Position numbers and translations under genes: made by a program
Source of the DNA: Eggerthellaceae bacterium UBA3686
GTDB taxonomy: Bacteria; Actinomycetota; Coriobacteriia; Coriobacteriales; Eggerthellaceae
NCBI GenBank assembly: GCA_002371495.1
Contig: DFIX01000036.1
Span: forward strand, 1-37,178
Length of the DNA: 37,178 bases
Reading direction: 5' to 3'
In this document: positions 32,994-37,178 of the stretch, piece after piece
How the letters are laid out: each line of letters begins with the position of its first letter
How positions within the stretch are numbered: position 1 is the stretch's first letter
The notes under the pieces: model-generated
Seen by the model: only the letters and a program-made list of their open reading frames with translations
Told to the model about the DNA's origin: nothing
The model's database searches: none

Positions 32994-34628
32994 ATGAGAA
33001 AACATCTAGGAAAGATCGCCGCCATCGGTCTGGCAGCAGTGCTGGCCGTGGCAGCCTTGGCTGGCTGCGGTAGCAGCGGCTCGGGCTCGGCTGCAGCCTC
33101 GAGCGGTGCGAGCGCATCGGGTTCTGCATCTGCAGCCGCAGTGCAAGGTGGCACGCTGCGATTCGGCTGCCAGAACTTCAGTTCGGGCGGCATCGATCCT
33201 GCGGTCGAAACCAACACTGCCTGGAATTCATCGCGCTACGGCATTTTGGAAACCCTGTTCAAGTTCAACGACGATGTGCAAGTCGTATCTTGCCTCGCCG
33301 ATGCGGATAACTACACCATGTCTGACGATCACAAGACCTGGACGTTCAACATCATCCCCGGAATCAAGTTCTCCAGCGGTGCTGACGTAACGCCTTCTGC
33401 CGTCAAGGCTTCCATCGATCGTCTGTTCAAGGATGGCGCCTCTGGTTCGACCAAGCCCGAGCAGTTCCTCGAGAAGGATGCAAAGATTACGGCCGACGAT
33501 GCTGCCGGCACCATCACCATCGAGACCAAGACCGCCTATCCGGACCTGCGCGCAAACCTCGCCGATCCCGCCTTCGGTATCGTGGACGTGGAAAACACGA
33601 AAGATTTCGCCAACGGCATTATCGGCACGGGTCCGTACATGGTCGATACCTTCACGCCCGATGTTGGCTACACCCTGAAGGCCAACCCGAATTACCGTGA
33701 GCCGGTTCCCTTCGAGACCGTTGAGCTCAAGTACATGGACGATGCCCAGGCAAAGGCCAATGCGCTTCTTGCTGGCGACATCGATATGGCAAACGACGTT
33801 GCCAACAAGTCTGCCCTCGAGGAGCTTAAGGCGAATTCTGACTTCACCGTCAACATCGCAAATGGTACGCGTACCGGTTTCGCATGGGTCAACTTCAATA
33901 AGATCCTGAAGAACGACGCCCTCCGTCAGGCTGTCATGATGGGCATTGACGGACAGACCGTCGACGACGTCACCCTGGGCGGCTTGTACGGTTACGGCTA
34001 CTCCGTCCTGCCTTCCAACCTTCCGTTCAACTACGACAAGCTCACCTACAAGTATGGTTACGACAAAGAAGCTGCAATGAAGCTTCTGGACGACGCCGGC
34101 ATCAAGGACTCCGATGGCGACGGCATCCGTGAGCTGGATGGTCAGCCCGTCAAGCTGGTTTGGGTCACCTACGAGAACCGTGGCCTGGGCGATATCGCCG
34201 AAGCTGGCAAGCAGCTTCTCGCCGAAATCGGCATCGACGTCGACCTGCAGGTCGTCGACTCCCAGAAGGACTGGGATCTCATGGTAAGCGGCGACTACGA
34301 TCTGATTTCCCAGAACTGGAACGTCTATATCGCTGGTAGCCCCGATACCTACCTCGGCAACTGGGATAAGGGCAACGAGGTTAACTACTGCGGTTATGAA
34401 AATGACAAGTACAGCGAGGCTTACAAGGCCCTGCAGACCGAACTGGATGCTGACAAGCGCCTGGAGCTCATCACCACGATGCAGCAGTGCCTGCTCGATG
34501 ATGCAGCTGTTCTGGTCCATGGTTACTACACTGCCTCGATGATCAGCAATAGCAAGACCGTTGCCAATGCACCGGTTCATCCTCTGGACTACTACTGGCT
34601 GACGACCGAGGTTACGCCTGCAGCGTAA
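32994..34628 (+). CDS. ABC transporter substrate-binding lipoprotein (SBP family 5, peptide/nickel type)
   Basis: A 544-residue exported lipoprotein that captures the substrate for the following permeases. Signal peptide with lipobox LAGC, lipidated Cys25; then a Ser/Gly/Ala-rich linker (about 26-48) and an SBP_bac_5 domain (from GGTLRFG, about 52, to the end), the large Opp/Dpp/Nik class. ATG 32994 follows AAAAGGAGGAG. Under a cobalamin riboswitch with terminator, the substrate is inferred to be cobalt, a cobalt chelate or corrinoid, rather than ordinary peptides. Nik-type binding residues cannot be confirmed by eye. Two hairpins separate it from the permease gene, allowing more binding protein than permease to be made. 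Confidence 0.9.
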   Translation: MRKHLGKIAAIGLAAVLAVAALAGCGSSGSGSAAASSGASASGSASAAAVQGGTLRFGCQNFSSGGIDPAVETNTAWNSSRYGILETLFKFNDDVQVVSCLADADNYTMSDDHKTWTFNIIPGIKFSSGADVTPSAVKASIDRLFKDGASGSTKPEQFLEKDAKITADDAAGTITIETKTAYPDLRANLADPAFGIVDVENTKDFANGIIGTGPYMVDTFTPDVGYTLKANPNYREPVPFETVELKYMDDAQAKANALLAGDIDMANDVANKSALEELKANSDFTVNIANGTRTGFAWVNFNKILKNDALRQAVMMGIDGQTVDDVTLGGLYGYGYSVLPSNLPFNYDKLTYKYGYDKEAAMKLLDDAGIKDSDGDGIRELDGQPVKLVWVTYENRGLGDIAEAGKQLLAEIGIDVDLQVVDSQKDWDLMVSGDYDLISQNWNVYIAGSPDTYLGNWDKGNEVNYCGYENDKYSEAYKALQTELDADKRLELITTMQQCLLDDAAVLVHGYYTASMISNSKTVANAPVHPLDYYWLTTEVTPAA

Positions 34629-34644
34629 TGCGCGCATAGCTTTT

Positions 34645-34674
34645 GGATGGGCTCGCGTACGTGCGAGCCCATCC
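34645..34674 (+). terminator. First intercistronic hairpin after the binding-protein gene
   Basis: Perfect 12-bp stem 34645-34656 with 34663-34674 (GGATGGGCTCGC), 16 bases after the stop. Probably protects the 3' end of the binding-protein mRNA and partially terminates. Confidence 0.6.
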
Positions 34675-34685
34675 AGGGCTGCTGT

Positions 34686-34731
34686 AAGACAAGGGGCCTT
34701 GGATAGCGAATACCCTGAGGCCCCTTGTCTT
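34686..34731 (+). terminator. Second intercistronic hairpin
   Basis: Perfect 14-bp stem 34686-34699 with 34718-34731 (AAGACAAGGGGCCT), loop 18 bases, just before the permease ribosome site. Confidence 0.6.
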
Positions 34732-34760
34732 GCATCGAGTTTGAGAAAGGGGTGAAAGAC

Positions 34761-35705
34761 TTGTCTGGCAAGACGATAGTCTCCCGACTGCTGCAGATGA
34801 TAATTGTTCTTTTCGGGATAAGCTTCATAACGTTCTTGCTCACCTATTTGGCGCCTGGCGACCCGGCACGCGCGACGTTGTTGGCGCAAGGTCTGATGCC
34901 GTCGGAAGCAGAAGTTGAAGCGCTTCGAGAGCAGATGGGTTTGAACCAGCCGTTCATCATGCAGTACATCAACTGGCTTGTTGCCTGTTTACATGGTGAT
35001 TTTGGCGTTTCCTACACGATTGCGTCAGGGAAGCCAGTGGCATCGCTTTTGCTCATGAGGTTGTGGCCAACCATTAAGCTGGCCCTGCTTGCACTTGTCA
35101 TCATGCTCGTGTTCTCTGTCCCCCTAGGCATATTGTCTGCCATTCATCAGAACAAGCCGATTGACTATATCGTGCGTGGCTTGACGTTCTTCGGCGTGTC
35201 GGTACCGGGCTTCTGGGTGGGCCTGATTTTGATTTTGATTTTCGCAGTTAACCTGAAGCTTGTGCCCGCCATATCTTCTGGCGGAGATTTGCGCAGCCTC
35301 ATTTTGCCCGCCTGTACGCTTGCCTTTGCCATGACGGCTAAGTACACCCGTCAAGTGCGAACCGCAGTGCTTGAAGAACTGCATCAGGATTACGTCATCG
35401 GCGCCCGTGCACGTGGCGTGAGCGAGCGTAAGATCATCTGGGGTAACGTGCTTCCCAACTCCATGCTTCCCCTGATTACCCTGCTGGGTCTTTCCATGGG
35501 TTCGCTTCTGGGCGGCACGGCGATCGTGGAGGTTATCTTCACGTATCCTGGTATGGGCAACCTGGCCGTCAACGCCATCACCGGCCTCGACTATCCGGTT
35601 GTGCAGGCCTATGTGCTGTGGGTTGCCCTTATCTACATGGTAATCAACTTGATCGTTGACATTTCCTACAACTTCATCGATCCGCGTATGAGGGTTAAGA
35701 GGTGA
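34761..35705 (+). CDS. ABC transporter permease (DppB/NikB type)
   Basis: A 314-residue inner-membrane permease with about six hydrophobic segments. It has LTYLAPGDPARATLLAQG after TM1 and the EAA loop GARARGVSERKIIWGNVLPN near residue 210, where the ATPase docks. I chose TTG 34761 (GGGGTG upstream) over an earlier TTG at 34725, because the hydrophobic TM1 then starts at the usual distance. The stop overlaps the start region of the second permease. Operon with the binding protein, second permease and ATPase. Confidence 0.9.
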   Translation: MSGKTIVSRLLQMIIVLFGISFITFLLTYLAPGDPARATLLAQGLMPSEAEVEALREQMGLNQPFIMQYINWLVACLHGDFGVSYTIASGKPVASLLLMRLWPTIKLALLALVIMLVFSVPLGILSAIHQNKPIDYIVRGLTFFGVSVPGFWVGLILILIFAVNLKLVPAISSGGDLRSLILPACTLAFAMTAKYTRQVRTAVLEELHQDYVIGARARGVSERKIIWGNVLPNSMLPLITLLGLSMGSLLGGTAIVEVIFTYPGMGNLAVNAITGLDYPVVQAYVLWVALIYMVINLIVDISYNFIDPRMRVKR

Positions 35706-35710
35706 GTAGG

Positions 35711-36541
35711 ATGGAAAACAAGCAGAACTTCTTCGTGAAGCACAAGACCTTTACCATATTTAGCATTCTCGGCATCCTCGTAATCCTGGCGGCTATCTTC
35801 GCGCCCGTTTTGACGGGGGGCATCGATCCAACGACGGGTTCGCTGAGTGAAGCGCTCAAGCCGCCGAGCTCAGAGCATCTGTTCGGTACCGACAAGCTTG
35901 GCCGCGATCTGTTCGCTCGCGTGATCTACGGCGCACGCACGTCGCTTATCGCTGCATTCTCCGTCGTCATATTGGCGTTTGTCATCGGCACGGTAGCGGG
36001 TGTGCTCGCCGGTTACTTCGGCAAAATCGTCGATGCCGTCATCATGCGCATCGCTGACATGATGATTGCATTCCCTGGCATGATTCTGGCCATCGCCGTT
36101 GCCGGTATCATGGGCGCATCCATTCGCAATGCGGTCATCGCCGTTGCGTTGGTCACCTGGCCGAAATACGCGCGCTTAGCTCGAAGCCTTGTGCTAAAGA
36201 TACGAGACCGCGATTATGTCTCAGCTGCAATCGTTACCGGCTCCAAGACTCCTTACATGCTTCTCAAGTACATGTTGCCGAGTGCCATCACCACGCTGGT
36301 CATCACGGCCGCGATGGATATCGGCACCATGATGCTCGAGCTGGCGGGCCTGTCCTTCCTCGGTTTCGGCGCCGTGCCGCCGACGCCTGAATGGGGTCTT
36401 ATGCTCAGCGAAGGCCGAGCATATATGACAGCGGCGCCATGGCTAATGATTTTCCCCGGTGTTGCCATCTTCGTAGTCGTCGTGATTTTCAATATGCTCG
36501 GCGACAGTTTGCGCGACATCCTCGACCCCAGGCAGGAATAG
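35711..36541 (+). CDS. ABC transporter permease (DppC/NikC type)
   Basis: A 276-residue membrane permease of the DppC/NikC group: an N-terminal cytosolic stretch and TM1, then HLFGTDKLGRDLFARVIYGA (OppC_N signature), and the EAA loop region SAAIVTGSKTPYMLLKYMLP. ATG 35711 follows AAGAGGTGAG, an excellent ribosome site that overlaps the upstream permease stop; a GTG at 35702 is an alternative. Pairs with the preceding permease to form the channel. Confidence 0.9.
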   Translation: MENKQNFFVKHKTFTIFSILGILVILAAIFAPVLTGGIDPTTGSLSEALKPPSSEHLFGTDKLGRDLFARVIYGARTSLIAAFSVVILAFVIGTVAGVLAGYFGKIVDAVIMRIADMMIAFPGMILAIAVAGIMGASIRNAVIAVALVTWPKYARLARSLVLKIRDRDYVSAAIVTGSKTPYMLLKYMLPSAITTLVITAAMDIGTMMLELAGLSFLGFGAVPPTPEWGLMLSEGRAYMTAAPWLMIFPGVAIFVVVVIFNMLGDSLRDILDPRQE

Positions 36542-36550
36542 GGGGTGCGC

Positions 36551-37178
36551 ATGCTACTGGATATTCAAGACATTGACATCTCGTACGGCGACAAGCTCAC
36601 GGTGCAGGATTTCAGCCTGCAGTTGGGCGAAGGCAAGATTTGCTCGCTCGTCGGAGAATCCGGATCGGGTAAGACCACCGTCATTCGAGCGGTGTTGGGA
36701 CTTCTTCCGGGTGCCGGTAAGGTTACGAAGGGCGACATCCTGTTCGAGGGCAAATCCCTTCTCGGTTACTCGCAAAAAGAGTGGCGCGATCTGCGGGGTA
36801 GCGATATCTCGATGATTTTCCAAGACTCAGGCGCTATGATGAACCCCACCAAGAAGATAGGTGCGGTTTTCGTAGAGTACATTCGCACGCACAAGGACGT
36901 TTCGAAAGAAGAAGCGTGGAAGATGGGCGTAAAGATGCTCGAGCGCATGCATCTTCCCGATGGCGAAAACGTCATGCGTTCCTATCCGTTCCAGCTATCG
37001 GGAGGCATGAGGCAGCGCGTGGGCATCGCCATGGCGATGACCTTCCAACCTAAGCTTCTACTAGCTGACGAGCCCACCAGCGCCCTCGACGTCACTACGC
37101 AAGCTCAGATCGTGCGCCAGATGATGGAGCTGCGCGAAGAATACGGAACATCTATCATCATCGTGACGCACAACTTGG
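36551..37178 (+). CDS. ABC transporter ATPase (DppD/NikD type), 3' end outside window
   Basis: Powers the transporter. 209 residues are visible: Walker A GESGSGKT near residue 36, Q-loop IFQDSGAMMNP, signature LSGGMRQRVGIAMA, Walker B LLLADEPTSALD, and the H-loop THN at the very end of the window. The usual C-terminal oligopeptide-type extension (with the Fe-S or Cys-rich tail seen in DppD) lies beyond the window. ATG 36551 follows AGGGGGTG, 9 bases after the permease stop. A second ATPase (DppF/NikE type) is expected downstream, as for this class. Confidence 0.93.
   Translation, partial: MLLDIQDIDISYGDKLTVQDFSLQLGEGKICSLVGESGSGKTTVIRAVLGLLPGAGKVTKGDILFEGKSLLGYSQKEWRDLRGSDISMIFQDSGAMMNPTKKIGAVFVEYIRTHKDVSKEEAWKMGVKMLERMHLPDGENVMRSYPFQLSGGMRQRVGIAMAMTFQPKLLLADEPTSALDVTTQAQIVRQMMELREEYGTSIIIVTHNL

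Overview
The window is GC-rich, gene-dense DNA with actinobacterial codon use. The gene mix (glycogen synthase and phosphorylase, a XRE-cupin regulator beside an AMP-forming acyl-CoA ligase, an OxlT-like MFS carrier, small Fe-S subunits of molybdoenzyme type, PATGD-ended surface proteins) suggests a gut-type Coriobacteriia, probably Eggerthellales. I cannot name a genus. No rRNA, tRNA, CRISPR or phage genes were seen.

Bases 1-9900 hold glycogen metabolism: the 3' part of glgA, glgP, and a GH13 neopullulanase-like enzyme on the other strand. Between glgA and glgP lie two Ldh_2-family malate/lactate-type dehydrogenase paralogues flanking a peptide deformylase-like protein whose HExxH glutamate is replaced by Met. 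Bases 10000-14700 carry an acyl-CoA ligase with its XRE-cupin regulator, a secreted wall-anchored protein and a rubredoxin too short for routine ORF calling. Bases 14700-18000 hold an OxlT-like MFS transporter and a GH2 glycosidase.

Bases 18000-21130 carry a translationally coupled pair, a DNA modification/repair radical SAM protein (TIGR03916 type) and its partner (TIGR03915 type). It is divergent from a HAD phosphatase across a short promoter region with two SOS/LexA-like dyads. Bases 21400-24660 contain a winged-helix regulator, a secreted C39-like cysteine-protease-fold protein behind a three-helix RNA leader, and what looks like a decayed molybdoenzyme locus: a LysR gene missing most of its effector domain, a tail-like ORF, and an intact two-cluster ferredoxin subunit. 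Bases 24650-29310 are metal and stress related: a CDF cation exporter, a TetR regulator with nearby dyads, a four-cysteine small protein, and a P1B-type ATPase with an ArsR-like operator cluster.

Bases 29400-30960 form a nested repeat. A roughly 100-bp palindromic element (an intact relative lies at 12516-12618) is split by a 187-bp element with 31-bp perfect inverted ends and by an IS1595-type insertion sequence. A MATE exporter follows on the minus strand. The right end (32650 to the window end) is an operon headed by a cobalamin riboswitch and a terminator, encoding a peptide/nickel-type ABC transporter (binding lipoprotein, two permeases, ATPase cut by the window end). This suggests B12-controlled import of cobalt, a cobalt chelate or a corrinoid through an Opp/Nik-type system.

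A family of near-perfect intergenic palindromes (arms reading TGTGTAAAAGGGGTC, centre A or T) recurs five times, with three diverged relatives. Three genes take their stop codon from inside these repeats, in the same phase each time.
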